Counted from the stretch's first letter, positions 31,290 to 43,203 are shown. The stretch: 64,000 nt of DNA from Bufo bufo (GCF_905171765.1 NC_053391.1:656427750-656491749), one strand, 5' to 3'. Notes: generated from the sequence alone by a model not told the origin. Numbers and translations are program-made.

Positions 31290-32990
31290 AAAAGTGTTAT
31301 CTTAGGCCACTGGAGTACAGGCCAAAAAGATTAGGCATTCACCTGCCAGAAAAGAACTTGTGATTATGTTGCTGGAGGTACATTAGGCGGGCACCGGCTA
31401 AAAATTTTACTGTAGGCCACTGGAGTACAGGCCCCAAAAATTAGGCATTCACCTGACAGAAAAGAACTTGCGATTATGTGGCTGGAGGCAGGGCTGGTGC
31501 AAGGATTTTTTTCAACACAAGCGAAGCTACATTTTGGCGCCTCCCCCCTTTCCTGTCACATCACCCCCCCATGACACATTTCTCCCCCTCAATGTCACAA
31601 TTCTCCCCCTCAATGTCACATTTCTCCCCCTCAATGTCAGATTTCTCCCCGCTCCATCCATGTCACATCACCCCCCCACGTCAGATTTCTCCCCGCTCCA
31701 TCCATGTCACATCACCCCCCCATGTCAGATTTTTCCCCGCTCCATCCGTCACATCACCCCCCCCATGTCAGATTTCTCACCCTCAATGTCACATTTCTCC
31801 CCCTCCATGTCAAATCACCTATGTGACATCAGCCCTCCATGTCACATTTTACCCCCTCAATGTCAAATTTCTCCCCCTTCCATGTCACATTTCTCCCCCG
31901 CAATGTCACATTTCTCACCCCTCCATCCATGTTACATTTCTCCCCCTCAATCATGTCCATTTTACCACACCCCCCCATGTCACATTTCTCCCCGCGGGCC
32001 GCACAGACAGACTACAGACATTTGTCCAATAGTCTTGTCCCGTTTCCCCCTCCCATCATGTCACCCCCCCATTAATGTTCTGTTATGTAAAAACATTATG
32101 CGATCCGCTCTGCCCTCATCACCTACCAGTGCCGCTGACGGCAGTTGGCAGTCTGTCTGGTCTGGGCCTGGCTGTGTGAGTCACTGTCACAGACTCACAG
32201 TCACCAACAGCTCTGCTCCAGACCTCTGCTCCAGTTGCTGCCGCCCGCTGCGGCGGCGCTACTCATCACCCCGTGACCATGTTGCGTGCCGCTCTGTGAG
32301 TGAGGGCCGGGGCCGCACGGCACACACGCAGGCTGGGGCAGGCGGCTGGCGGCGCAACTTCGCAAGTTACTTTTTTCTTTTATAAGTTAATTTTTTCGCC
32401 CCGGCCTTCTCTGCGCCCTCAGGCAGCCGCTTGGTCTGCCTTATTATAGCGCCGACCCTGCTGGAGGTACATTAGGCAGTCACCAGTTAAAAATTTTACT
32501 GTAGGCCAGTACAGGCCACAAAAATTAGGCAGCATTCACCTGACAGAAAAGAACTTGTGATGATGTGGCTGGAGGTACATTAGTTGGTCATCGGCTAAAA
32601 ATTTTACTGTAGACCAGTACAGGCCCCAAAAATTAGGCACTCACCTGACAGAAAAGAACTTGTGATGATGTGGCTGGAGGTACATTAGGCGGTCACTGGC
32701 TAAAAATTTTACTGTATGCCAGTACAGGCCCCAAAAATTAGGCGGCATTCACCTGACAGAAAATAACTTCTGATGATGTGGCTGGAGGTACAATAGGTGG
32801 TCACCGGCTAAAAATTTTACTGTAGGCCAGTACAGGCCCCAAAAAATTAGGCAGGCATTCACCTGACAGAAAAGAACTAGTAAATATGTGTCTGGAGGTA
32901 CTTTAGGCGGTCACTGAATAAAAAATTTCTGTAGCCCACTGGAGTAGAGGCCCCAAAAAGTAGGCATTAACCTGACAGAAAAAGCCTTTT
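31290..32990. repeat. Tandem repeat of about 105 bp, interrupted by an insertion
   Basis: Units contain GGCTGGAGGTACATTAGGCG, TAAAAATTTTACTGTAGGCC and TTCACCTGACAGAAAAGAAC. About two copies lie before 31488 and about five between 32461 and 32990. The array abuts the C-terminal end of the hAT transposase relic, so it is probably the subterminal 3' region of that hAT. The hAT at 57911-62165 has a comparable array in the same place. Confidence 0.75.
31489..32460. mobile_element. hAT-like insertion with an internal minisatellite
   Basis: Ends CAGGGCTGGTGC and GCGCCGACCCTG, with CTGGAGG on both sides (31482-31488 and 32461-32467; 7 bp read directly, 8 if one base is shared with the end). It interrupts the 105-bp tandem array. 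Inside, 31550-32065 is a pyrimidine-rich minisatellite of CATGTCACATTTCTCCCCCT units, followed by a GC-rich part. The ORFs across it are repeat artefacts. Confidence 0.65.
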
Positions 32991-33073
32991 ATATACTGTA
33001 TATACATAAGACAAGGACCATTCTTTGCTCTGGGTGGTGGCGGATATGTGTGGGCTGGCATGAGGAAATTCAA

Positions 33074-33446
33074 TTACACGTGGTCATCACAGGTGTTGAA
33101 TTCCTCCAAGATCCATGCCTCATTCATTTTTAGAAATGTGAGGTAGTCCACACTGTCTTGAGCTAGGCAAGTGCGCTTATCGGTCACGATCCCCCCTGCT
33201 GCGCTGAACGTCCTTTCGGACAGGACACTCGACGAGGGGCAAGCCATGAGTTCCATGGCAAATTGTGCCAGCTCTGGCCACAGGTCAAGCCTGCACACTC
33301 AGTAGTCCAGGGGCTCCTCACTTCTCAGAGCGTCCACATTGGCCGTTAACCCAATGTAGTCGGACACCTGTTGGTCTAGGCGTTCCCTGATTAAGGACAA
33401 AAGTTTAACAGCACTCCTCGTTTAGTATGGATGGTGCTCAGTGGTA
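33074..33446 (-). pseudogene. hAT transposase relic, C-terminal part
   Basis: The minus strand from 33298 encodes the hAT dimerisation region: LWPELAQFAMELMACPSSSV, LSERTFSAAGGIVTDKRTCL and LTFLKMNEAWIL. A further stretch up to about 33420 reads, with a stop, as conserved hAT sequence. The frame breaks off at 33447, where the Penelope-like element is inserted, and continues at 49930. Close in sequence to the 59236-58946 segment of the second hAT. Inactive. Confidence 0.85.
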
Positions 33447-34225
33447 AATGTTAATAGGAAGACCACGGCACTTGAAAAAGAATGTTGCATAAATATCTTA
33501 TTTATTTTCTTATATTTTTTGTATATATACTGTATTTATATCCATTCGAAAATTAATTCATAGTTGTATACTGGCCAACGTTTCGGTCTTATTCAAGACC
33601 TTGTTTACGGCCTGATATATAAAAAAAGAACAAAGTTGCATAAACAATAGGGTTCAAATATCACGTATAGAAGATGAAATATTATATGTCACATGATTGT
33701 GCTATTATATGATTACAGTAGAAGAAACATGATTGTCATCAGGGATACATGATTCATGGAATAGTATACAGGTATATACAAATCAATAGATTAATACATC
33801 TACCAAAGATAATGGTATTAAACAGGTACAACAAACAAACAAACAAACAAGTAAGTGAACTTCATGCAGCAAATATAATGTAATGGCTGATTCAGTGACC
33901 TCTGCTATGGGAAGGCTCATAGAATCCCCTCTGGTAATCAAGATCCATACCCACTGGAAACAAGAAAAATTAGATGAGTATGGAATAGTCTTATGTCATG
34001 GGGGGCCGAGAGGCTGCGACTTGCAACATATCTATACACTAAGTACAATTCTGACATAGATTGATGTAGTAGAATAAAGTGCTACCTGTGGTATATCACT
34101 CTTCAATACTACTCCTCAATATTATAATATATGCAGCCAACTTATCAGACCATGGTAGTTATGCCTAATGTACTTAGTGGCCAATACTATGCTGGCCTAT
34201 AATATAGTGTATATAGAAATTCAAA
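33447..34225. repeat. Left inverted terminal repeat of the Penelope-like element
   Basis: Matches 42117-42608 plus 49657-49925 in reverse orientation over about 780 bp. Around 33712-33745 it preserves the uninterrupted version of the site into which the DIRS element inserted in the other repeat. Confidence 0.85.
33571..33616 (-). ncRNA. Degenerate hammerhead-ribozyme-like motif
   Basis: Minus strand: GGCC, then GTAAACA where a hammerhead has CUGANGA, then the stem GGTCTT-GAAT-AAGACC, GAAAC, GTT and GGCC closing stem I. The first core base and others are changed, so activity is doubtful. The right repeat holds the partner copy. Confidence 0.45.
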
Positions 34226-34880
34226 GAAAAAGACACAAATGCAATAGCACTCTGCAACCAGCACTCCGCCCTGCCTTTATGCTGGATGTTGAATGAGGCA
34301 TTGGTGTACATTTTGGCCAAAGCGTAATAAGCCACTCACCACGTCAAGGTCGCCTCTATGAGTGGTCCCTAACACTAGTTCCTACCTGTTTATGGGCCAT
34401 GACAGCCACACAAAGTCCAGGGAGCGCAGGCACAGCATGAACGCCAGGCACACTCTGCTTTTAACCCCGTCGGGTGCCATTACAGTTTTCATCGGATCCA
34501 GGGATGCAAGTACCAACATGCATGCTGAGCCCACTATATACTTCTCCTGGAGCCAAATGGCTACTGGTAGGCCCTGTAGAAGTAGACTCAGTTTTATACT
34601 GACTTTAAAACCAGCCTCCAGGGCAGATTAACTGGTCAGGTGTGCATGACTGCATGGAGATCGCCACGCCTCCAATATATACTACAAAGAAAAAATGTGG
34701 GGGATACAGTCAGCACAACCCCACATTTTTTCTATATAGAAATTCAAACCGTCAGTACAGGCATTGGTGGTCAGTGGGTATTTAGTTTTAATACCTCTAC
34801 TCAAATTTGTGCTTTGCTACTAATCGTCAGATTTTTTTGAGTCTGAGCACCCCTTCAAATGTCAGCAACTACCTTTTCAT
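34226..34880. other. Penelope-like element, 5' non-coding region
   Basis: Between the left repeat and the coding region. 34730-34775 again matches the start of the right repeat region (GAAATTCAAACCGTCAGTAC), and TATTTAGTTTTAATACCTCT recurs at 41770. This suggests partial nested copies of the terminal repeat, a known habit of Penelope elements. Confidence 0.55.
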
Positions 34881-36336
34881 ATGATACTACAGCAGCAGAG
34901 AAGATTGTCTCTGAGGTCACAGTACCAAGCGACTTCCTACACGTACCATACAGCGAATACCACACAGCGAATACCCACTCCGTCAGAATATTTCAGACAT
35001 AAGAGGATCCCGAGAGGACTACGGGTCCATCTTCGACCAACCCTATTTCCCTCCAACATGGAATACTGTAATAAGTTTGAGACCATTCTAAACAAATGCT
35101 CATTGGATATATTTGTTCTCAGTATCGAATGTCTCCAAAAAGCAATCCAAGAATCCAAAGAGAAGCTTACGGCCATCGAAGTTCAACTTCTTTCAATCAC
35201 CGAATGGTCCGAACTAAAGAGAAACAGAAAAAACATTGGAAGAACACAGAAAATATCTGGAAAACACCAAACGTACCAAGCTTATTCGGGACATAGATTA
35301 CCAACTAAACAGAATCTACAGATGGCAATGGCAAGACACCACCACAGGACACAGGCACACGTCCTACGCAGGCTACGCATCTTCTTTCTCAGGCAGCGAC
35401 CGTTCCATAAATTACCGTCCACAGCGTTTTTTTCGCAGGCGAGGCCACCGACCACGAAGAAAATACAATGCATACACTGAGGAAGGGGCATCCACCGATC
35501 CAAAACCCACAGGCGTCCAGACCCGATCACAGGTAGGAATCTCATAGTCAACATTTCATCTAGAACTCTGTCACCGGCTGAACTGAACATACTATACAAG
35601 GGACTTTCTTTTTGTCCTTATGACAACCTACGACAATTCCCCCTTGAACAAGAACTGAATAGGTTCTATAGATCACTCAGATTTAAAGCCCATTTTTTTA
35701 CAAAACACAACTTCACCTCTCACTTACATACTTCCCTCCTCTATTTCCATACAAAAACTGGGCCTGAAGAATAAAAGCCATTTCATGCCCCCTAAAATAT
35801 ACCATGGAGTTGAGGCATTTATCAATCTCATTGATCCGGAAATTAAAACTAATGTTTCACTTTTAAAAAATGGCAACGTACATACCCCAAAATACTTGAG
35901 AGGTGAAGAACATATTGCCCTGAATGCGTTACAATCGGGGAAATCTATTACCATTAAACCAGCTGACCAAGGGGGCGCCATAGTTGTAATGGACACCACA
36001 GCTTACATCCAGGAAATAAACAGACAGTTGGCAGACACTTCTACCTACGAACAAGTACCATATAACCCCACTTTTCAACTGAAAAAAGATATCACCACCT
36101 ACCTAGATCACCATCTCCAGATAGGTACTATTGACAAACCAACCTATACTTTCCTTCTCAATGACAACCCTATCCTTCTGATGTTCTTTTTCCTACCCAA
36201 ACTACACAAAAACCTAACTCATCCACCAGGCAGGCCCATCGTAGCCTCTGCAGACTCCCTACTCTTCCCACTATCCGTCCTCCTGGAAAAAGTACTGACC
36301 CCACTGATCAAGCAAGCACGATCCTTTCTTCTTGAC
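34881..36336 (+). pseudogene. Penelope-type reverse transcriptase, N-terminal half
   Basis: Three frames cover it. 34881-35480 gives an N-terminal region (YCNKFETILNKCSLDIFVLS). 35545-35760 gives NLIVNISSRTLSPAELNILY and FPLEQELNRFYRSLRFKAHF. 35785-36336 gives IKPADQGGAIVVMD and FFFLPKLHKNLTHPPGRPIV, early reverse-transcriptase motifs typical of this family. The frames are separated by shifts near 35500-35540 and 35760-35785. The third is cut at TSYFL by the insertion at 36352. Confidence 0.82.
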
Positions 36337-36907
36337 ACTTCCTATTTTCTGAAACACCAAAAAAGGGGAATGAGGCCCGCACAGAAATGGATATATATAA
36401 TCTTTATTATGGTCTCCACATGAGACCGGAAGTAATAAAATACAGATAAAACACAATACTATGGTGGATGAGGGACACACAGGAAGAAAACCAACACCAC
36501 TAATAATGAACATATAGATATAAATATATAAATGTCAATCTAGATATCAAGGCTGGTAAAGTCATATAAATATAGCATGGTGTATAAATAAATTGGTTTG
36601 CCCAATTACTATAATCCTATTCCAGACATTTATGTATTATTATGTCACCATTGTGTTGCCGCCCTCACGTCATTTACACCCTAATTTTATCACTACATAC
36701 ACATTTCCCCTGGTCTGAAGATGAATACAGCTTCTCCTTTTCGTTCCGATATACCGGAAGTGACGTTTGCGTTCCAGGACGCATTTGCGCTCCACCCAAG
36801 TACCGGAAGTGAGGCTATGCGTTCCAGGCTGGAGCGCACTCGTCTCATTTCCTAGTGTGGCCACACATGTCCTGCCCAGCTGTTTCTTATTTTAGTTAAT
36901 TATTCAG

Positions 36908-36917
36908 CTATATAAGC
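36908..36917 (+). promoter_or_regulatory. TATA-like box upstream of the hammerhead
   Basis: GCTATATAAGC lies about 40 bp before the ribozyme-like motif. That is a plausible promoter for a transcript whose 5' end would then be set by self-cleavage. Activity is not shown. Confidence 0.35.
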
Positions 36918-36948
36918 TGCCCTATGAGCCATCTTTATACACACACCT

Positions 36949-36987
36949 TTTCCCCTGAAGAAGCTAACGCGAAACGTGCGTTGGGGT
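36949..36987 (+). ncRNA. Hammerhead-ribozyme-like motif
   Basis: Order of elements: CCC (stem I), core CTGAAGA, one extra A, stem II GC-TAAC-GC, GAA, stem III ACG-TG-CGT, a U at the cleavage position, then GGG closing stem I. Core C-U-G-A-N-G-A and G-A-A-A are intact. The extra A after the core is shared with the two other motifs in the window, so it may be a family trait. Short stem III is known for Penelope-associated hammerheads. Self-cleavage is untested. Confidence 0.6.
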
Positions 36988-37479
36988 TATCCAGTTCACC
37001 ACTCAGGTATTTAATCTCATAGTTTCATTATGGATGTTTCATCAATCTGATTCATGTACTTGTATTTTGGCACTTTGCACTTTATTTATCCATGTACTGT
37101 TTTTGGATCTTCATCCGGTCTCATTATTTATGACTTTGCCTGCTATCCTTGATATCTGGCGCTTATTCATTTATACACCATGTTATATTTATATGACTTT
37201 ACCAGCCTTGATATCTAGATTGACATTTATATATTTATATCTATATGTTCATTATTAGTGGTGTTGGTTTTCTTCCTGTGTGTCCCTCATCCACCATAGT
37301 ATTGTGTTTTATCTGTATTTTATTACTTCCGGTCTCATGTGGAGACCATAATAAGGATTATATATATCCATTTCTGTGCGGGCCTCATTCCCCTTTTTTG
37401 GTGTTTCATTTCACGTGCAGGCTTGGCACGAGTACTCACTTTTGTGAGTCACATATTGGTGCATACTTCCTATTTTCTG

Positions 37480-38707
37480 TCTATTATTTGTAATCTTAAA
37501 AATATACCTCCGGAAGCCCTACTAGTGACACTAGATGACAACAGCTTGTACACTTCTATATCTCATGATAAAGGTATCCAAGCAGTTTCCACACTTTTGC
37601 TAACTTCTGACCTTACAATACCAGTCCAAACCTTTTGAATACAGTTACTAAAGTTTGTACTGCAACAAAAAAATTTCATGTTTGGCGACAATTTCTATAT
37701 CCAGAAGGAAGGGACCGCTATGGGTGCAAACGTAGCGCCACCTTATGCCAATGCCTTTATGGCTGAATTTGAGGAAGCACATGTTTACCCGAATGCTCTA
37801 TTTCAGACCCACGCAATGGTATGGCATAGGTACATCGATGACGTATTCTGCCTTTGGAAAGGTGATAGGAACTCATTCTCAGATTTTATGCTACACATCA
37901 ATGGAATAGACCCAGAGTTGCAATTCACATCACACATAGATCCACAATCCATCAGTTTCCTAGACACCATGGTCATGAAAACACCCAGAGGCACATTAAC
38001 TACTGACCTTTACTGCAAACCTACAGACCACAATACCCTACTTCACTACTCAAGTTGTCACCCTCGTACCACCAAACAATCTTTACCCCGTTCCCAGTTC
38101 CAAAGGGTAGCCAGAATAGTAAGCACCCACTCTCCGCAATCAACGATTACAAGAAATGTCACAAAAGTTTCAAGACAGAGGGTATCCCACCCCTCTACTT
38201 AAACATGAACAGTCCCTCCCTCCACGGTCAGTATCCCACCCCTCTACTTCAACATGAACAGTCCCTCCCTCCACGGTCAGTATCCCACCCCTCTACTTCA
38301 ACATGAACAGTCCCTCCCTCCACGGGCATTATCTATACCAAATAGTATGTTGTCCTCTCCACGTCTCCCGTTGGTCATAACCTATCACCCCATGGTACCT
38401 AAAATTCAATCAATAATACAGAAACATTGGTCTGTCCTTAAACAGTCATACCCAGACATCCCAGAGTTCCAGAACCCCATTCGTATGTGCTATAAAAGAC
38501 CACAAAATCTCAAGGGCAGACATCGGCCCCCTAAAGTCTACCATAAAACAATCCACTCTGGCACCAGCAAAAACAGGTACTTACCCATGACTTAATTGCG
38601 CACAATGCAGTAATGTTATTAGGGGCAATCGTATTATTCAACCACACTCAGGAAAAATCTACCACCCAAAAGGCTTTTACACATGTTCATCCTCCTATGT
38701 GGTCTAC
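37480..38707 (+). pseudogene. Penelope-type reverse transcriptase, catalytic half
   Basis: Continues the frame cut at 36336. LVTLDDNSLYTSI (motif A) is followed by an in-frame TGA at 37636-37638. Then FYIQKEGTAMGANVAPPYAN (motif B), RYIDDVFCLW (motif C, YIDD), ISFLDTMVM and LYCKPTDHNTLLHYSSCHP. From about 38150 the frame shifts and a 49-bp tandem triplication intrudes. From 38330 the region reads on through YKRPQNLKGRHRPPK to a GFYTCSSYVVY segment interrupted at 38708 by the TTAA element. Both catalytic Asp motifs are present but the protein is broken. Confidence 0.85.
38182..38328. repeat. 49-bp tandem triplication inside the Penelope ORF
   Basis: Units begin GTATCCCACCCCTCTACTT at 38182, 38231 and 38280. 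Since 49 is not a multiple of 3, the expansion shifts the frame and adds to the inactivation. Confidence 0.9.
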
Positions 38708-38711
38708 TTAA

Positions 38712-41070
38712 CCCCTTAAGGACCGGGCTCATTTTCACCTTAAGGACCAGGCCATTTTTTGCAAATCTGACCAGTGTCCCTTTATGTGTGAATAACTTTA
38801 AAACGCTTTTACTTATCCAGGCCATACTGAGATAGTTTTTTCGTCACATATTGTACTTCATGAAATTGGTAAAATGGAGTCAAAAATAGTAATTTTTATT
38901 TATAAAAAAATACCAAATTTACCAAAAATGTGGAAAAATTAGCAAATTTTCAAGTTTCAATTTCTCTACTTCTATAATACATAGTAATACCTCCAAAAAT
39001 AGTTATTACTTTAAATTCCCCATATGTCTACTTCATGTTTGGATCATTTTGGGAATGCCATTTTATTTTTTGGGGACATTACAAGGCTTAGAAGTTTAGA
39101 AGCAAATCTTGATATTTTTCTGAAATTTTCCAAAACCTACTTTTTAAAGATCAGTTCAGTTCTGAAGTCACTTTGTGAGGCTTACATAATAGAAACCACC
39201 AAAAAATGACACCATTTTGGAAAATACACCCCTCAAGGTATTCAAAACTGATTTTACAAACTTTGTTAACCCTTTAGGTGTTCCACAAGAGTTATTGGCA
39301 AATGAAGATGAAATTTCAGAATTTAAATTTTTTGCCAAATTTTCCATTTTAATCTATTTTTTCCAGTAACAAAGCAAGGGTTAACAGCCAAACAAAACTC
39401 AATATTTATTGCCCTGATTCTGTAGTTTATAGAAACACCCCATATGTGGTTGTAAACTGCTGTACGGGCACATGGCAGGGCGCAGAAGGAAAGGAACACC
39501 ATATGGTTTCTGGAAGTCAGATTTTGCTAGATAGATTTTTAGATACCATGTCCCATTTGAAGCCCCCTGATGCACCCCTAGAGTAGAAACTCCAAAAAGT
39601 GACCCCATTTTGGAAACTATGTGATAAGGTGGCAGTTTTGTTGGTACTATTTTAGGGTACATATGATTTTTGGTTGCTCTATATTACACTTTTTGTGAGG
39701 CAAAGTAACAAAAAATAGAAATTCTGAAATGTCATCTCCATTTGCCATTAACTCTTGTGGAACACTTAAAGGGTTAACAAAGTTTTTAAAATCAGTTTTG
39801 AATACCTTGAGGGGTGTCGTTTCTTAAATGGGGAAACTTTTTGGAGTTTTTACTCTAGGGATGCATCAGGGGGGGCTTCAAATGGGACATGGTGTCAAAA
39901 AACCAGTCCAGCAAAAACTTCTATCCAAAAACCATATGGCGTTCCTTTCCTTTACGACCACATATGGGGCATTTCTGTAAACTACAGAATCAGGGCAATA
40001 AATATTGAGTTTTGTTTGGCTGTTAACCCTTGCTTTGTTACGGGAAAAAATGGATTAAAATGGAAAATCTGCCAAAAAATAGCTGTTTTGGCACGTTTTT
40101 ATTTTTTATTATTTACAACGTTCATCTGACAGGTTAGATCATGTGCTGTTTTTATAGATCAGGTTCTTATGGACCCGGCGATACCTAATATGTATACTTT
40201 TATGTATACTTTTTTTTATTTATTTAGGTTTCACACAATAGCTTTTTTGTCACTTTTTTTTTTTTTTTTTTTTTTTACGGTGTTCATCTCAGGGTTTAGG
40301 TTATGTGGTATTTTTATAGCGCAGGTTCTTATGGACACGCGATACCTAATATGTCAACTTAAAAATTTTTTTTTACGTTTAACATAAAAAATCATTTTTG
40401 AAACAAAAAAAAAGATGTTTTAGTCTGAGAGCCATAGTTTTTTTTACTTTTTGGGCCATTGTTTCATGTAGGGCTCATTTTTTGCGGGCTGAGGTGACGG
40501 TTTGATTGGTACAAATTTTGGCATACATACGACTTTTTTGATCACTTTTATTCCCTTTTTTTGGAATTAAGGTGGGCAAAATTTCAATTTCATCATAGTT
40601 TTCATTTTTTATGGCGTTCACCGTCCAAGGAAAGTAACATGACCGTTTTATAGATCAGGTCGTTACGGACGCGGTGATATCAAACATGTGTAGGGAAATT
40701 TATTTATCAAAATTTTTAATCAGTGATAAATGTGTTTTTTTTTATTTTAAATTTACTTTTATTTGACCCAGACCCACTTGGTTCTTGAAGATCCAGTGGG
40801 TCTGATGTCTGTATAATACAATACAGTACACTATATAGTGTACTGTACTGTATTTTCACTTTACTTAGTTTGATCAGACTTCTGCCTTTAGCAGAAGTCT
40901 GATCAGCACCATGGACAGCCATAGTAACCATCACTCGCTGCCACAACAGAGCAGCGGGTGATGGGGAGGGAGGGGGGCCCCTTCCCTCTGTGATCCCGTC
41001 AAGAATCGGGGGCTGAAAAGGCACAGCAGCCCCCAATGGGAGAGGGAGGGAGCCCTGTGTCCGTAAGAGG
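38712..41070. mobile_element. TTAA-flanked element inserted in the Penelope ORF
   Basis: TTAA at 38708-38711 and 41071-41074. Ends CCCCTTAAGGAC and GTCCGTAAGAGG. Bringing the flanks together restores the Penelope reading ...YVVYLIRCPCGLAYVGE, which confirms TTAA as the duplicated target. The interior has a palindrome with arms about 39225-39640 and 39740-40060 (TTTGAAGCCCCCTGATGCA against its inverse), T-rich modules and a hairpin at 40870-40905 (TGATCAGACTTCTGC). No transposase. Related to 13842-20827. Confidence 0.85.
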
Positions 41071-41074
41071 TTAA

Positions 41075-41376
41075 TACGTTGTCCATGTGGTCTTGCATAC
41101 GTGGGTGAAACCACCCAGTGTGTACGAGACCGAATCTCTAAACATAAGTCAGATATATGCTGTCAAAAAACTGAATTACCTGTACCACATCACTTTTTCT
41201 CCGCCAAACACCAAATTAACCAACTCAAATTTCAGGTTCTGGAACAAATAACACCAGCTAGACGCGGAGGCAATAGAACGCCAGGTCTAAAACAACACGA
41301 GCCATTCTGGATATTTGAACTCAATACCTTGACACCACGTGGTTTAAATAGAGACTTTGACTTTTGTATATCCTAA
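41075..41376 (+). pseudogene. Penelope-type GIY-YIG endonuclease domain
   Basis: Reads LIRCPCGLAYVGETTQCVRD then RISKHKSDI, ending FDFCIS before TAA. In Penelope-like elements this C-terminal domain nicks the target. The GIY and YIG pair is represented by VVYLI (before the TTAA insertion) and AYVGET. The open stretch is complete to the stop but separated from the rest by the 38712-41070 insertion. An identical copy lies at 48093-48394. Confidence 0.82.
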
Positions 41377-42116
41377 ACCGTTTCTTGAGTTTGTGTTTCA
41401 ATGAACTGTTTTCGTCTTATGTCTACCCCCACATCTGTTGTGCTATGTTAGAATATACTACATACACGTTTAGTAAGTTTTTTATATTTTCCTCCCTACA
41501 GATGAAATGAGCCCTAGCAGACAGGTAGTACTCCACCATGGGTATAGTATATCACACATAGTCGTATGAACTAATATGCATGTGGAATTTTAATTGTTAA
41601 ACCATATATACTGTATATGTGATTTAGACTATACTTAAGCTACATGATTAGATATAACTATATGTGATCTAGACCATACAGTACATATATATATGTATAA
41701 CCTTGTCTAAGATGTCAACCTATACATGTTTGTATTGATATTATTGATATTTTTGGTATTTAGATAGGATATTTAGTTTTAATACCTCTGCTCAAATTTG
41801 TCCTGACACCTCGACTCAAGTTTGACCATTTATATCGTTCATAACCCATTCTATGCCGAGACTCACACAGACACACCATGCATGCTTCTGCGCACGCTCT
41901 CAATCTAGAGACACTGGAGCGCTCTGAAAGCTCCCTTACATGACAGTACGCCTACACTGCGCATGCACCTGCCTTGCTCTCGCGCCGAGACACCACGTAT
42001 GCCCCCCCCTTTCCTCTTCAAAAACAGGCAGGTACATGGCGTCTCCACGCCATCCGATACCTCCACTACTCACAGAACTCAGGTAACCACCCACTGACCA
42101 CCAATGCCTGTACTGA
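41377..42116. other. Penelope-like element, 3' non-coding region
   Basis: No ORF of note. Contains ATATTTAGTTTTAATACCTC (41767), matching 34780, and leads into the right inverted repeat. Confidence 0.55.
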
Positions 42117-42608
42117 CGGTTTGAATTTCTATATACACTATATTATAGGCCAGCATAGATAGTATTGGCCACTAAGTACATTAGGCATAACTACCATGGT
42201 CTGATATGTTGGCAGCATATATTATAATATTGAGGAGTAGTATTGAAGAGTGATATACCACAGGTAGCACATTATTCTACTACATCAATCCACGTCAGAA
42301 TTGTACTTAAAGTGTATAGATAAGTCGCAGCCTCTCGGCCCCCCATGACATAAGGCTATTCCATACTCATCTAATTTTTCTTGTTTTCAGTGGGTATGGA
42401 TCTTGATTACCAGAGGGGATTCTATGAGCCTTCCCCTAGCAGAGGTCGCTGAATCAGCCATTACATTATATTTGCTTTATGAAGTTCGCTTACTTGTTTG
42501 TTTGTTTGTTTGTTGTACCTGTTTAATACCATTATCTTTGGTATTGATCTATTGATTTGTATATACTTGTTTACTATTCCATGAATCATGCATCCCTGAT
42601 GACAATCA
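42117..42608. repeat. Right inverted terminal repeat of the Penelope-like element, inner part
   Basis: Inverse of 33735-34225. Interrupted at 42608 by the DIRS element and resumed at 49657. Confidence 0.85.
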
Positions 42609-42802
42609 GATGATTTTCCTATTTCATGACGTAAAGTCATGATTTTATTAAAGACACGGAGGCTTCGTATTGCTATTCTCCTTCTTTACTTCTGACCAAT
42701 AGCAGCAAAGAAAACATAAAAATATTGAAACATGTCATCAGCCCCTCCCCACAGTCTCTCTATAACAGGCCACACCGCCTGCAAAACCTCCTCTTTCTTT
42801 GT
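42609..42802. repeat. DIRS left inverted terminal repeat
   Basis: Begins GATGATTTTCCTATTTCATG, and from ATGATTTTATTAAAG on matches the inverse of 49490-49656 through CCTCCTCTTTCTTTG. It has about 30 extra outer bases that the right repeat lacks, as in other DIRS elements. Confidence 0.88.
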
Positions 42803-43203
42803 AAGTCCAAACCGAAAAGTCCAACAGAACCGCCAACCAGGAACCGGAACAGCCTGGAAACAAAAACGCCATCCATCCGGAAGCGAACTGGAACAACAGG
42901 AACAACTCTGAAGAATCTCCTGAAGCTGTCCACATCACACGATCGGCTGGAACCAAACTGCCAACCCTCCGAACCAAGACGTAGACCACAGGATACCGCC
43001 TATTAGGCCGATCTCAACCTGGAAAAAAGGTGAAAAACAGAACCATGATAGAAGCAAATTGTGACATTGTATTCACAAAACAAATGGTTGCGACAAACCT
43101 ACTCAGGAAAAAACTCATAGAGTTAAAGCAATAAGCAAATGATATACCGTCAAAATCATTCCTATTTTAAAAACCCCATAGGGAGGGAAAAAACATAGGG
43201 TGG
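42803..43203. other. DIRS 3' non-coding segment
   Basis: Lies between the left terminal repeat and the internal complementary region. No motif recognised; the small ORFs on both strands are not conserved DIRS proteins. Confidence 0.5.

Larger units (their letters stand above)
36352..37464 (+). mobile_element. 1.1-kb hammerhead-bearing foldback retroelement
   Basis: A 15-bp target duplication, ACTTCCTATTTTCTG, lies at 36337-36351 and 37465-37479, inside the Penelope reverse-transcriptase frame. Arms 36352-36605 and 37160-37408 are inverted copies (GGGGAATGAGGCCCGCACAG against its complement). The middle holds a TATATAAG box (36910) and a hammerhead-like motif (36949-36987). There is no ORF. 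Variable-length duplication, inverted arms and the ribozyme suggest a non-autonomous Penelope-like element mobilised in trans. Confidence 0.72.

Noticed and set aside
31468..32385. 305-codon Pro/His/Ser-rich plus-strand ORF
   Set aside because: Produced by the CATGTCACATTTCTCCCC minisatellite; three frames are open together.
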